Positions 1-7,271 of a stretch of DNA of 64,000 nucleotides are shown here, one piece after another. Position numbers and translations under genes: made by a program. The notes beneath the pieces were generated by a model. It was given only the letters and a program-made list of their open reading frames with translations, was not told where the DNA came from and searched no databases. The stretch is from Herbiconiux sp. L3-i23 (GTDB lineage: Bacteria > Actinomycetota > Actinomycetes > Actinomycetales > Microbacteriaceae): assembly GCF_023734115.1 (NCBI RefSeq), contig NZ_AP025737.1, forward strand, positions 2,852,001 to 2,916,000, written 5' to 3'. Position 1 is the stretch's first letter, and each line of letters starts with the position of its first letter.

Positions 1-1
1 G

Positions 2-592
2 CCGGGGTCGCGGCAGCAGGTGATCGAGATCGAGCAGCCGCTCGTCGAGTTCGTCCGCGAGCACCTGCCGCTGCCGAAGGACTCCGGCATCAGGGTGCGC
101 TACGGGGATGCCCGCGAGAAGCTCGGCTCGCTGCCCCCGTCGATGTCGGGCAGCGTCGACCTCGTCGTCGTCGACGTCTTCAGTGGTGCGCGCATCCCCG
201 CCCACGTCACGACCGTCGAGTTCTACCGGCAGGTCGCCGCGCTGCTCGCGCCGGGAGGGATCGTGGCGGTCAACATCGCCGACGGCCCCGGCCTCGCCTT
301 CGCCCGCGGCCAGGCCGCGACCCTCGACGACGTGTTCCCCCAGGTGGCGGCGCTCGCCGAGACGCAGATCCTCAAGGGCCGACGCTTCGGCAACATCGTC
401 CTCGTCGCCTCGCCGTCGGAGCTGCCGTTCGAGTGGCTCCCGCGCATCCTCGCCGCGGGACCGCATCCCGCGAAGGTCGTCATGGAGCGCGAGCTGCGCG
501 ACTTCATCGCCGGCGCCTCCGCGGTGACCGATGCCGTCGCCACCCCCTCGCCGCTGCCGGGGCGCTCGATCTTCCAGGTCCCCCGCGGCTGA
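2..592 (+). CDS. Spermidine-synthase-like methyltransferase-fold protein, 5' truncated
   Basis: The reading frame is already open at the left edge, so the N-terminus lies outside the window and the GTG at 20 is probably internal. The visible C-terminal ~195 residues show a Rossmann methyltransferase-like pattern: an acidic strand end (VIEIEQP), an RYGDAREKL stretch resembling the adenine-binding aspartate motif of spermidine synthases, then DLVVVDVFSGARIP and LLAPGGIVAVNI. Actinobacteria carry many such proteins annotated as fused MFS/spermidine synthase or PABP-like. Whether it makes polyamines cannot be judged; loss of the usual polyamine-site motif is common in this group. The next gene is on the same strand 77 bp downstream. 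Confidence 0.7.
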   Translation, partial: PGSRQQVIEIEQPLVEFVREHLPLPKDSGIRVRYGDAREKLGSLPPSMSGSVDLVVVDVFSGARIPAHVTTVEFYRQVAALLAPGGIVAVNIADGPGLAFARGQAATLDDVFPQVAALAETQILKGRRFGNIVLVASPSELPFEWLPRILAAGPHPAKVVMERELRDFIAGASAVTDAVATPSPLPGRSIFQVPRG

Positions 593-669
593 GCTGTTCC
601 GCCGCGTCGACCTCGAGCGCGGCTGGTCATCAGGGGCGTTTCTCCAGGCGGCCCTGCGACGCTGGCGCG

Positions 670-1860
670 ATGGCACGCCTCCGCTTCGTGGTCGCCGCGC
701 CCACCGTCGCGCTCCTGGCGGCCGCGTTGGGGTTGACGGCGGCGCTGGCGGCCTGCTCGCCGGCGCCGCGCGGAAGCACGCCACCGCCGGCGCCCTCGGC
801 CCCGCCCACTCCGCTCGCGCCCGAGGCGACGATCGGCGCTCTCGTGCCCGGCTCGGTCACCGAGATCGCGTCGGGTCTCGAGGCGCCCTGGTCGCTGCTG
901 CCGCTGCAGAACGGCAGCACCCTCGTCTCGGAGCGGGACACCGCGGCCGTCATCGAACTCACCGCCGACGGCGCCACGCGGCAGGTGACCACGGTCGCCG
1001 GCGTCGTGCCCGGCGGCGAAGGCGGCCTGCTCGGACTCGCCGCCCTCGAGCCCGCCACCGATGCCGGCGACACCGAATCTGCAGATCCGGGCGACGGCAC
1101 GTGGATCTACGCCTACTTCACCGCGGAAGCGGACAACCGCATCGTGCGGATGCCGCTCACCGGTGAGCCCGGCGCCCTCGCGCTCGGCGCGCCGGAGACG
1201 ATCCTCGACGGCATCGCGAAGGCCGGCAATCACAACGGCGGACGGCTCGCGTTCGGTCCCGACGGCATGCTCTACGCGACGACCGGCGACGCGTCGATCC
1301 GGCCGAGCGCGCAGGACCCGGCATCGCTGAACGGCAAGATCCTCCGGATGACGCCGGAAGGCGGCGTGCCCGAGGGCAACCCGTTCGGCGACTCGCTGGT
1401 CTGGAGTCTCGGCCATCGCAACCCGCAGGGGATCGCGTGGACGGAGTCCGGGGCGATGTACGCGGCGGAGTTCGGTCAGAACACGTGGGACGAGGTGAAC
1501 CGCATCGAGCCCGGCGCCAACTACGGCTGGCCGGAGGTCGAGGGTATCGGCGGCCGCGAAGGCTTTGTCGATCCGCTCGTGCAGTGGTCGACCTCCGAGG
1601 CCAGCCCGAGCGGCATGACGGCCGCCGGCTCGACGCTGTTCGTCGCGGGACTCGGCGGCGAACGCCTCTGGGTGGTGCAGGGCGCCGACACCGGCTCGGC
1701 GACGACGACGTCGTGGTTCGACGACCGCGGGAGGATCCGCGACGTGATCGCCGCGCCCGACGGGTCGCTGTGGTTCGTGACGAACAACACCGACGGCCGC
1801 GGCGATCCGCGCGACGGCGCCGACCGCATCCTGTCGGCGGAGCTCGCACCCGCGCAGTGA
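670..1860 (+). CDS. PQQ-type glucose/sorbosone dehydrogenase family lipoprotein
   Basis: A 396-residue secreted oxidoreductase of the soluble aldose sugar dehydrogenase (GSDH, six-bladed beta-propeller) family. These enzymes oxidise sugars or other alcohols outside the cell, usually with PQQ. The N-terminus is a lipoprotein signal peptide with a lipobox ending LAAC (Cys29), followed by a Pro/Ala-rich linker (about 30-55). Propeller motifs follow: LEAPWSLLPL, GGEGGLLGLA, NHNGGRLAFGPDG, LWSLGHRNPQGIAW-type and AEFGQNTWDEVNRI, all typical of the family. I chose the ATG at 670 because it begins exactly at the basic n-region of the signal peptide; the open frame upstream is not needed. The real substrate is unknown, and no PQQ synthesis genes are in this window. 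Confidence 0.85.
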   Translation: MARLRFVVAAPTVALLAAALGLTAALAACSPAPRGSTPPPAPSAPPTPLAPEATIGALVPGSVTEIASGLEAPWSLLPLQNGSTLVSERDTAAVIELTADGATRQVTTVAGVVPGGEGGLLGLAALEPATDAGDTESADPGDGTWIYAYFTAEADNRIVRMPLTGEPGALALGAPETILDGIAKAGNHNGGRLAFGPDGMLYATTGDASIRPSAQDPASLNGKILRMTPEGGVPEGNPFGDSLVWSLGHRNPQGIAWTESGAMYAAEFGQNTWDEVNRIEPGANYGWPEVEGIGGREGFVDPLVQWSTSEASPSGMTAAGSTLFVAGLGGERLWVVQGADTGSATTTSWFDDRGRIRDVIAAPDGSLWFVTNNTDGRGDPRDGADRILSAELAPAQ

Positions 1861-1974
1861 CCGGCAGCGCCTGCGAGGGCGTGTCCGAGGGTGGGCGTAG
1901 CCTCGTCCCGACGACGCCGAACCACCGGCGCCCGACCATTCGACGGTGCCGGAGAACTGGAGACGCGTTTCCCC

Positions 1975-2505
1975 GTGTCAGAACTCGACAGAGTGCGGAA
2001 GTGGGCTGACGCCCTCATCGCGCTGCACCTCGATCCCCGCTGGAGCTTCGGCTTCGACAACGCCAAGCGGCGGGCGGGTCAGTGCGACTACAACGCCCGG
2101 CGCATCACGGTGTCGCGGTACCTGGCCGCGAAGTACACCGACGACGAGATCCATCAGGTGCTGCTGCACGAGGTGGCGCACGCGATGGCCGGTCATCGCG
2201 CCGGCCACGGCCCGCGATGGATTTCGACCGCACGCAGCATCGGGTATGAGGGCGAACGGCTGCACGACGGGGAGGGAGCCAGCGAGCTGGCACCCTGGGT
2301 CGGCCAGTGCCCGGCGGGTCATGTGCACCACCGCTACCGGCGCCCCACCGCTCCGCTGTCGTGCCGGCTCTGCGGGCGCGGGTTCAGCGAGGCGCGGCTG
2401 ATCACCTGGACGCGGCGCGAGGTGACCTCGGCCGACCGGCGCGCGGCGATGACCGCACGCTTGCCGGCCGATCGGCCGATGCGACTCCCCGTGCTCAGTC
2501 GGTGA
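1975..2505 (+). CDS. SprT-like zinc metalloprotease-domain protein
   Basis: A 176-residue protein with the SprT/Spartan-type zinc metallopeptidase motif HEVAH at residues 65-69, preceded by the family's helix (DEIHQVLLHEVAHA) and followed by a GHGPRW segment carrying the likely third zinc ligand. Near residue 105 a GQCPAGH and then CRLCG suggest a small C-terminal zinc ribbon. SprT-like proteins act on DNA-protein crosslinks in eukaryotes; the role of bacterial members is mostly unknown. I chose the GTG at 1975 because GGAGA lies about 12 nt upstream and the predicted protein begins with a helical segment. The stop overlaps that of the convergent DUF427 gene by 11 bp. Confidence 0.8.
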   Translation: MSELDRVRKWADALIALHLDPRWSFGFDNAKRRAGQCDYNARRITVSRYLAAKYTDDEIHQVLLHEVAHAMAGHRAGHGPRWISTARSIGYEGERLHDGEGASELAPWVGQCPAGHVHHRYRRPTAPLSCRLCGRGFSEARLITWTRREVTSADRRAAMTARLPADRPMRLPVLSR

Positions 2506-2797
2506 CCCGGACCTCTTTCCAGAAGGCCACGTAGTCGCTGAAGTCCTTACCGACGCGGGCGATGCCCGACTCGTAGGGCGTCGGGTAGCTCCATGCGCGA
2601 TCCTGCAGGAGCTGCTCGCCGTCCTTCACGCTGAAGTACTGGCACTCGCCCTTCCAGGGGCAGGTGTACGGGGTGGGGCTCTTCTCGAGGAGTTCGGCGT
2701 TGACGCTCGCGGGCGGGAAGTACCAGTTGCCCTCGATCTGGATGAGGTCCTCCTTCGGGGCCTCCGCGATCACCGTGTCTCCGAGTACTGCCTTCAT
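2495..2797 (-). CDS. DUF427 domain protein
   Basis: A 100-residue protein that matches the DUF427 family along its full length: a short N-terminal strand (MKAVLGDTVIAEAP), the FPPASVN segment, the YTCPWKGECQYFSV core with paired Cys and Trp, and the closing YVAFWKEVRV. DUF427 proteins are small single-domain beta barrels of unknown function that are widespread in actinobacteria and fungi. The gene stands alone, converging on the SprT-like gene. The ATG start is preceded by GAGGAG-like sequence (minus strand, just beyond 2800). No specific role can be assigned. Confidence 0.85.
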   Translation of the reverse strand: MKAVLGDTVIAEAPKEDLIQIEGNWYFPPASVNAELLEKSPTPYTCPWKGECQYFSVKDGEQLLQDRAWSYPTPYESGIARVGKDFSDYVAFWKEVRVTD

Positions 2798-2920
2798 CGC
2801 TTCTCCTCACATCGCGTCGACGTCGACGTGACGCCGCACCGATCCCGAACGCTATGCCACCGGGTGGGATTCCCGCTGAGCGTGGCGCCCCGCCACCTCA
2901 CAGCTCTGAGCGCCCGACTC

Positions 2921-3466
2921 TCAGCGCACGCGGACGACGTGCGTGACGTCGAGACGGTCGCGCGCCTTCTCGATCTCCTGGGAGTCGCCCGCCCCGATGA
3001 GGTCCTGACCGGTGACCGACGCCGAGAGGATGTGCGACACGGCACGGTTCAAGCCCTGATACGCCGCCGCGGCGGAGGCCGCCTCGGGTGAGGCGTAGTC
3101 GATGCCGGCGTCGGCGAGCGCGTCGATGACGCCGCCCGCGAGCAGCAGGTCCTCGACGCAGAAGCGGAGCCCGTCCTCCTCGTCGGCTCCGGCCGCGATG
3201 ACCGCGACCGCGAACCGGTCGCCTTTGCCCTCCTGCTGCGCCAGCACCCACGCGGCGGTGGCTTCGCGGTTGCCGCCGGTGGCCGCGAGGACCGGCCCGG
3301 GGAATCCGGCCGGGATCACCTCCGCCGACCCCATCGCGTCGGCGATCACCAGCACGTCGGCCCCGGCGGACACCGCGTCGGCTCCCGCGCTGCCCCACTC
3401 GAATCGGACCTGGTACTTGGCCTGGCCGCGTGCGAGCGATCGAGCGGGCGATGTGGTGTGGGGCAT
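2921..3466 (-). CDS. 2-phosphosulfolactate phosphatase (ComB) family protein
   Basis: A 181-residue protein resembling the ComB family: RFEWG near the N-terminus, DVLVIADAMGSAEVI, then VLAATGGNREATAAWV and VAVIAAGADEEDGLRFCVEDLLLAGG. ComB in methanogens removes phosphate from 2-phosphosulfolactate during coenzyme M synthesis. Actinobacteria do not make coenzyme M, so the bacterial homologues probably act on another small phosphate ester. The gene is monocistronic and divergent from the RibD-like reductase, 45 bp away. The ATG at 3466 lacks a clear ribosome-binding site, so the exact start is uncertain. Confidence 0.65.
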   Translation of the reverse strand: MPHTTSPARSLARGQAKYQVRFEWGSAGADAVSAGADVLVIADAMGSAEVIPAGFPGPVLAATGGNREATAAWVLAQQEGKGDRFAVAVIAAGADEEDGLRFCVEDLLLAGGVIDALADAGIDYASPEAASAAAAYQGLNRAVSHILSASVTGQDLIGAGDSQEIEKARDRLDVTHVVRVR

Positions 3467-3511
3467 CAGGAAAGGCTATGCCTGTCGGGCGGCGTCGGTT
3501 TGACTGGCCGC

Positions 3512-4108
3512 ATGGACACCTCTGACCGTGCGCGAGAGCTCACTTACTACGTCGCCGCCAGCCTGGACGGCTGCATCGCGGCGCCCGACGGCGACTTCGG
3601 AGCCTTCCCGCAGGCAGGCGACCATTTCGATGCGATCCTCGCCGAGTTCGCCGACACGCTTCCGATCCATGCCCAGACCGCTCTCGGCGTCGCGGCAGAC
3701 GGATCGCGGTTCGACACGGTGCTGATGGGCTGGAACACCTACCTCCCCGCCCTCGACGCGGGGATCGCGTCGCCGTACCCGCACCTGCGCCAGATCGTGG
3801 CCACGCGCACGGAGCGGCAGGTGGATGCCGCCATCGAAACGACCGCCGACCCCGTGGCGACGGTCCGAGCCCTGAAGGACTCGCCGGGCGGCGGCATCTG
3901 GCTGGCCGGCGGCGGAGCCCTGGCAGCGACCCTGATCGACGAGATCGACCGGCTCATCCTCAAGGTCAACCCGCTCGTCTTCGGCAGCGGCATCCCGCTC
4001 TTCGCCGGCGCCGCCTACGCGCCGCGGACGTTCGAGCTCGTGACCTCGCGATCGTTCGAGTCGGGAGTCACCATCGCGCAGTACGTGCGGACGACGTCGG
4101 CGGCCTGA
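3512..4108 (+). CDS. RibD C-terminal / dihydrofolate-reductase-like oxidoreductase
   Basis: A 198-residue protein of the RibD_C (DHFR-fold) family. The N-terminus has the typical YYVAASLDGCIAAPDGDF opening, followed by a middle VLMGWNTY strand and the dinucleotide-binding GGGIWLAGGGALAATLI motif around residue 130, then LILKVNPLVFGSGIPLF, the usual C-terminal signature. The fold binds NADPH and reduces pterin- or pyrimidine-like substrates; the stand-alone actinobacterial members have no defined substrate. The ATG at 3512 was chosen because it begins just before the first conserved strand. It stands alone, away from the riboflavin and folate genes. Confidence 0.8.
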   Translation: MDTSDRARELTYYVAASLDGCIAAPDGDFGAFPQAGDHFDAILAEFADTLPIHAQTALGVAADGSRFDTVLMGWNTYLPALDAGIASPYPHLRQIVATRTERQVDAAIETTADPVATVRALKDSPGGGIWLAGGGALAATLIDEIDRLILKVNPLVFGSGIPLFAGAAYAPRTFELVTSRSFESGVTIAQYVRTTSAA

Positions 4109-4175
4109 CCGCGCGCTTGCGCCGGCCGAGGCGGGCTCGCGGCGAAAGCCCGGACGCGGGTGCGACACTGCCTTC

Positions 4176-4658
4176 ATGCGCGTGCAGCTGAAGATGGTCC
4201 TCGATTGCGAGCCCGAGGCCGCCTGGCGTGCGATCCAGTCGCCGACGGTGTTCCGCGAGGCCTCGCTCCCCCTGCTCGACTTCACCTCGCTCGAACCGTC
4301 GGGGTTCCCGCCACGGTGGGAGGCGGGACAGCACCCGGTACGGATCGAGGCGCTCGGTGTGCCGATCGGCAGTCAGTCGATCGGCATCGAGTTCCCGGAC
4401 CGCCAGCACGCGGGGGTGCAGATCATGCGCGACAACGGGAGCGGGCTCAGCGGCCTCAACACGGTCTTCGACACGTGGGATCACCGCATGGCGATCGCAG
4501 CCGCGCCCGGTGAGCCGGGCAGGACGCTCTACCGCGATCGTCTCGTCTATTCGGCGGGAGCGCTGACTCTTCCGATCTGGCCGTCGCTGTGGGCGCTCTG
4601 GCAATGGCGCGGCGCCCGGATCAAGGCCCTCGCTCCCAGCTGGACGAGCGAGCGATGA
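4176..4658 (+). CDS. Hypothetical SRPBCC-like protein
   Basis: A 160-residue protein that I do not recognise with certainty. The start (MRVQLKMVLDCEPEAAWRAIQSPTVFREAS) looks like the first strand and helix of an SRPBCC/START-like lipid-binding fold, where a polar residue pair at the helix start commonly sits. The end is Trp-rich (LPIWPSLWALWQWRGARIKALAPSW). Its TGA overlaps the ATG of the following DUF1684 gene (ATGA), so the two are probably translated together. No catalytic motif is visible. Confidence 0.6.
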   Translation: MRVQLKMVLDCEPEAAWRAIQSPTVFREASLPLLDFTSLEPSGFPPRWEAGQHPVRIEALGVPIGSQSIGIEFPDRQHAGVQIMRDNGSGLSGLNTVFDTWDHRMAIAAAPGEPGRTLYRDRLVYSAGALTLPIWPSLWALWQWRGARIKALAPSWTSER

Positions 4659-5278
4659 CCGCTGTCACCGCGCTGCAGACAGCCGATTGGCGTCGGCGCA
4701 TCTTCGCCCTCTACGACACCGTCCGCGTCCTGCCGCCGGCGGAGGGCCACAACCTGTGGGTCTCGACCCGCAACGAGCTCTTCGCCGCCCATCCGGCTTC
4801 CCCGTTGCTCCCCGAAGACCGCGAGGGTTTCTCCGGGCTCCCGGTGGCCCCGTACGACCCCGCCTGGCGGTTCGAGCTCCCGATCGAGGGTGCGGCGCCC
4901 GAGCGCATGGAGGTCGAGACCGGCACCGACGGCGTCGTCCCGTTCGAACGCATCGGGCTCGTCCGCGTGCCGGAGGTCGGCTCGCTCGACGTGTGGAGGC
5001 TCGCCTCCTACGGCGGCGGAGTGTTCGTTCCGGTGAAGGACGCGACGGCGAACACTTCGGGTGGCACCTACGGCGGCGGCCGCTATCTCATCGACAGCAT
5101 CAAAGGCTCCCTGCTCGACGGCGAGCACACCTCCGGCGGTCGAGCGACCCTCACCCTCGACTTCAACTTCGCCTACAACCCGTCCTGCGCCTACGACCCG
5201 GCGTGGGCGTGCCCGCTCGCCCCGCTCGGCAACACGGTGGCGGCGCCGATCCCCGTCGGCGAGCGCTACGGATCCTGA
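4655..5278 (+). CDS. DUF1684 family protein
   Basis: A 207-residue protein matching DUF1684, a family with an N-terminal helix (WRRRIFALYDTV), LWVSTRNELFAAHPASPL, then a beta-rich core ending in the characteristic DFNFAYNPSCAYDPAWACPLAP. That last segment carries two Cys and looks like the most conserved site of the family. Function is unknown. The ATG at 4655 overlaps the stop of the upstream SRPBCC-like gene (ATGA), which both fixes the start and suggests a two-gene operon. It converges on the hydrolase gene at 5313. Confidence 0.8.
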   Translation: MTAVTALQTADWRRRIFALYDTVRVLPPAEGHNLWVSTRNELFAAHPASPLLPEDREGFSGLPVAPYDPAWRFELPIEGAAPERMEVETGTDGVVPFERIGLVRVPEVGSLDVWRLASYGGGVFVPVKDATANTSGGTYGGGRYLIDSIKGSLLDGEHTSGGRATLTLDFNFAYNPSCAYDPAWACPLAPLGNTVAAPIPVGERYGS

Positions 5279-5312
5279 CTCGGGTCGATCAGCGTCCCGG
5301 CGGCCGGTCGGC

Positions 5313-6119
5313 TCAGGCGGGTGCGAACTGAAGCAGCGCGTCGCGGAGCGCGGCGGCGGACACCTGATGGGTCTGCCTCGCGAGGACCTCGAAGCGGGCG
5401 CCCGGCACGGCGGCGGCCACCTGCTCCTGAGCAGCTCGCATGGCGGGCGCCGCCTTCTCGCCCACGAGAACCAGGGTCGGCACCCCGATGGCCGAGAGCT
5501 CTGCCGAGGGCACGCGGTACTCGGCTCCCATGACGGCGATGTCGTTCGGCAGCGTCTCCGCTGACTTCGTCATCTCGCGGTACTGCGGTCGCATGAGCTT
5601 CATCATGTACGGCAGGAAGGCGGGGGCGTCGATCATCCTGCCGAAGAAGTAGTCGACGGCCTTCGACGGCTTCCCGTCGTCGAGCAGCCGGCGAACGTCG
5701 CCTGCGTAGTCGCGGGCACGGCCGTCCTTCTCGGTCATGAGGCCGACCCACGGTGCCTCGTAGCCCACGAGTGCGACCATCGGCACGCCGGCGGCGGCGG
5801 CCCGGTACGCGAGCGCGGCCCCCGACGACTGTCCGAGCACCGTCGCCTCACCGCCGACCGCGTCGATCACCGCACGCAGATCATCGAATTCGCGCCCGGG
5901 ATCCGCGACACCGCCCTCGCTCGCGCCACGACCGCGTCGGTCGTAGACGGCGGCGGCGTACCGATCGGCGAGCGCTTTCGCGACGGAGCGTCCGGGACCC
6001 ATCGCCCGGCTGCAGAGCGCTCCGTCGACGAGGACGAGCGGCGGTCCATCGCCGTGCACCTCGTAGGCGATGCGGGTGCCGTCGGCCGACCGTGCGTAGC
6101 GGGGCGTCTCGTCGCTCAT
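5313..6119 (-). CDS. Alpha/beta hydrolase
   Basis: A 268-residue alpha/beta-hydrolase. Visible elements are the oxyanion-region strand PLVLVDGALCS (about 27-37), AVYDRRGRGAS (about 60), the nucleophile elbow GQSSG (about 96-100), an acid after the strand VPTLVLVGEK, and a late His (RQTHQVS). The cysteine-rich substitution of the usual HG motif (DGALCS) is common in actinobacterial homologues. It is the last gene of a three-gene operon, arsR then AHSA1 then this gene, with ATGA overlap at 6116-6119. Substrate unknown; such operons often handle small hydrophobic or toxic compounds, which is inference only. Confidence 0.8.
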   Translation of the reverse strand: MSDETPRYARSADGTRIAYEVHGDGPPLVLVDGALCSRAMGPGRSVAKALADRYAAAVYDRRGRGASEGGVADPGREFDDLRAVIDAVGGEATVLGQSSGAALAYRAAAAGVPMVALVGYEAPWVGLMTEKDGRARDYAGDVRRLLDDGKPSKAVDYFFGRMIDAPAFLPYMMKLMRPQYREMTKSAETLPNDIAVMGAEYRVPSAELSAIGVPTLVLVGEKAAPAMRAAQEQVAAAVPGARFEVLARQTHQVSAAALRDALLQFAPA

Positions 6120-6595
6120 CGCGCGTCCTCTCCTGCGGCGAGCGCCGCGTCGATCTTCTCGAACGACTCGGTCCATCCCGAGCCGGTCTGGGTGAGCTGC
6201 TCCGCGGTGAACGGGCCCTGGTGCAGCGTGAGGCGGGTGCGCTCGCCGTGATCGTGGAACCAGAGCCGCAACGTCACGGCGATCGCGCCGTCGGCCCCTG
6301 TCATGGCGCCCTCGAGGTACTCCTCGGGTCGGAAGGCGGTGATGCGGCAGCGCAGCGGATAGCGGTCGCCGCTCGCGTCGTCGATCATGTCGAGGTCCCA
6401 GCGTCCGCCCTCGCGCAGGTCGACCACGACCGACGCGGGGTCGACGTGCACTCCGCGGGGTCCGAACCACAGCGCCAGCGCGGCGGGATCGACGAAGTAA
6501 CGCCAGACCGCTTCGCGGGGCGCGTCGAAGGTGCGCGAGAGGAAGAGGTCGGAGTCGGTCACGTCCGGAACGGCGGGGCGGTGTTCGATGGTCAT
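6116..6595 (-). CDS. SRPBCC / AHSA1-family protein
   Basis: A 159-residue protein of the AHSA1-type SRPBCC fold. It has the family opening LFLSRTFDAPREAVWRYFVDP, then LALWFGPRGV, a central REGGRW strand and the C-terminal helix TQTGSGWTESFEKIDAAL. These proteins form a deep hydrophobic cavity and are frequently encoded beside an ArsR regulator in actinobacteria, exactly as here. Both ends overlap neighbouring genes by four bases (ATGA), so it is probably translationally coupled to arsR upstream and the hydrolase downstream. Confidence 0.85.
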   Translation of the reverse strand: MTIEHRPAVPDVTDSDLFLSRTFDAPREAVWRYFVDPAALALWFGPRGVHVDPASVVVDLREGGRWDLDMIDDASGDRYPLRCRITAFRPEEYLEGAMTGADGAIAVTLRLWFHDHGERTRLTLHQGPFTAEQLTQTGSGWTESFEKIDAALAAGEDAR

Positions 6596-7005
6596 CGGCG
6601 TTCGTCCTTCGAAGAGTCGGTCGGAAGCGGGGCGGCCCCGGTGGATGAGGCTGCCCCGTTGGGAGCAGCGGCCCCGGTGGGGGAAGCGGCGCGGTCGGCG
6701 GCGAGCAGCGCGTCGAGCCGGTCGAACCCGTCGTTCCACAGGCCGCGGTACCGCTCCACCCAGGCGGCGGCCTCGCGCAGGGGCTCTGGCCGCAGGCTGC
6801 TGTACCGGGTGGTCGCGACTCGGGTGCGGGTGATGAGGCCCGCGTTCTCGAGCACCCGGAGGTGCTTCGAGACGGCGGGCTGGGAGATGGCGAACGGCTC
6901 CGCCAGCTCGGTGACGCTCGCGTCGCCGTGGGCGAGGCGCTCGACGATGGCGCGACGGGTGGGATCGGCGAGGGCGGCGAAGACCGCTCCGATGGAGTCG
7001 CTCAT
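6592..7005 (-). CDS. ArsR-family winged-helix repressor
   Basis: A 137-residue DNA-binding protein. Residues 1-90 form an ArsR-type winged helix: AVFAALADPTRRAIVERLAHG, VTELAEPFAISQPAVSKHLRVLENAGLI (recognition helix) and the wing RVATTRYSSLRPEPL. The Cys-based metal site of ArsR/SmtB is absent, so it likely senses something other than arsenite. The C-terminus (about 110-137) is a low-complexity Ala/Pro/Thr/Gly tail with recurring TGAA. ATG 7005 is chosen over an upstream ATG because AAGGAGG lies 5-11 nt before it. It heads the operon with the AHSA1 and hydrolase genes and probably represses it through the palindrome at 7021. Confidence 0.85.
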   Translation of the reverse strand: MSDSIGAVFAALADPTRRAIVERLAHGDASVTELAEPFAISQPAVSKHLRVLENAGLITRTRVATTRYSSLRPEPLREAAAWVERYRGLWNDGFDRLDALLAADRAASPTGAAAPNGAASSTGAAPLPTDSSKDERR

Positions 7006-7020
7006 CCCGCCTCCTTCCAA

Positions 7021-7037
7021 AACCGAACGGTTATATA
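7021..7037 (-). promoter_or_regulatory. Promoter/operator of the arsR operon
   Basis: On the minus strand a TATATA hexamer (7037-7032) is followed directly by the perfect 5-bp-arm palindrome AACCG-TT-CGGTT (7032-7021) and then the AAGGAGG ribosome-binding site. The palindrome would overlap the transcription start, the usual place for an autoregulating ArsR-type repressor. The assignment rests on position and symmetry only. Confidence 0.5.
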
Positions 7038-7271
7038 GCGCTGGGTAGATACTGCTCCTCGACCGGTGGCCGCGTCAATCCGCTAGGCTGTATTTCCTGC
7101 GCCGCGTTCGTCGGCGCTGCGTCTGACGACTTCGTCCCCTCATCTCCGCCGCATCTTCGGCGCTCGGCTGGGACTTCTTCCGAAGGCGAACGACTGCGCC
7201 GCCGGCGCGCTCGCCTCATCGCCGCCACCGAACGCACATGCACGGTCGCGGCCAAGCCAGAAACCACATCC

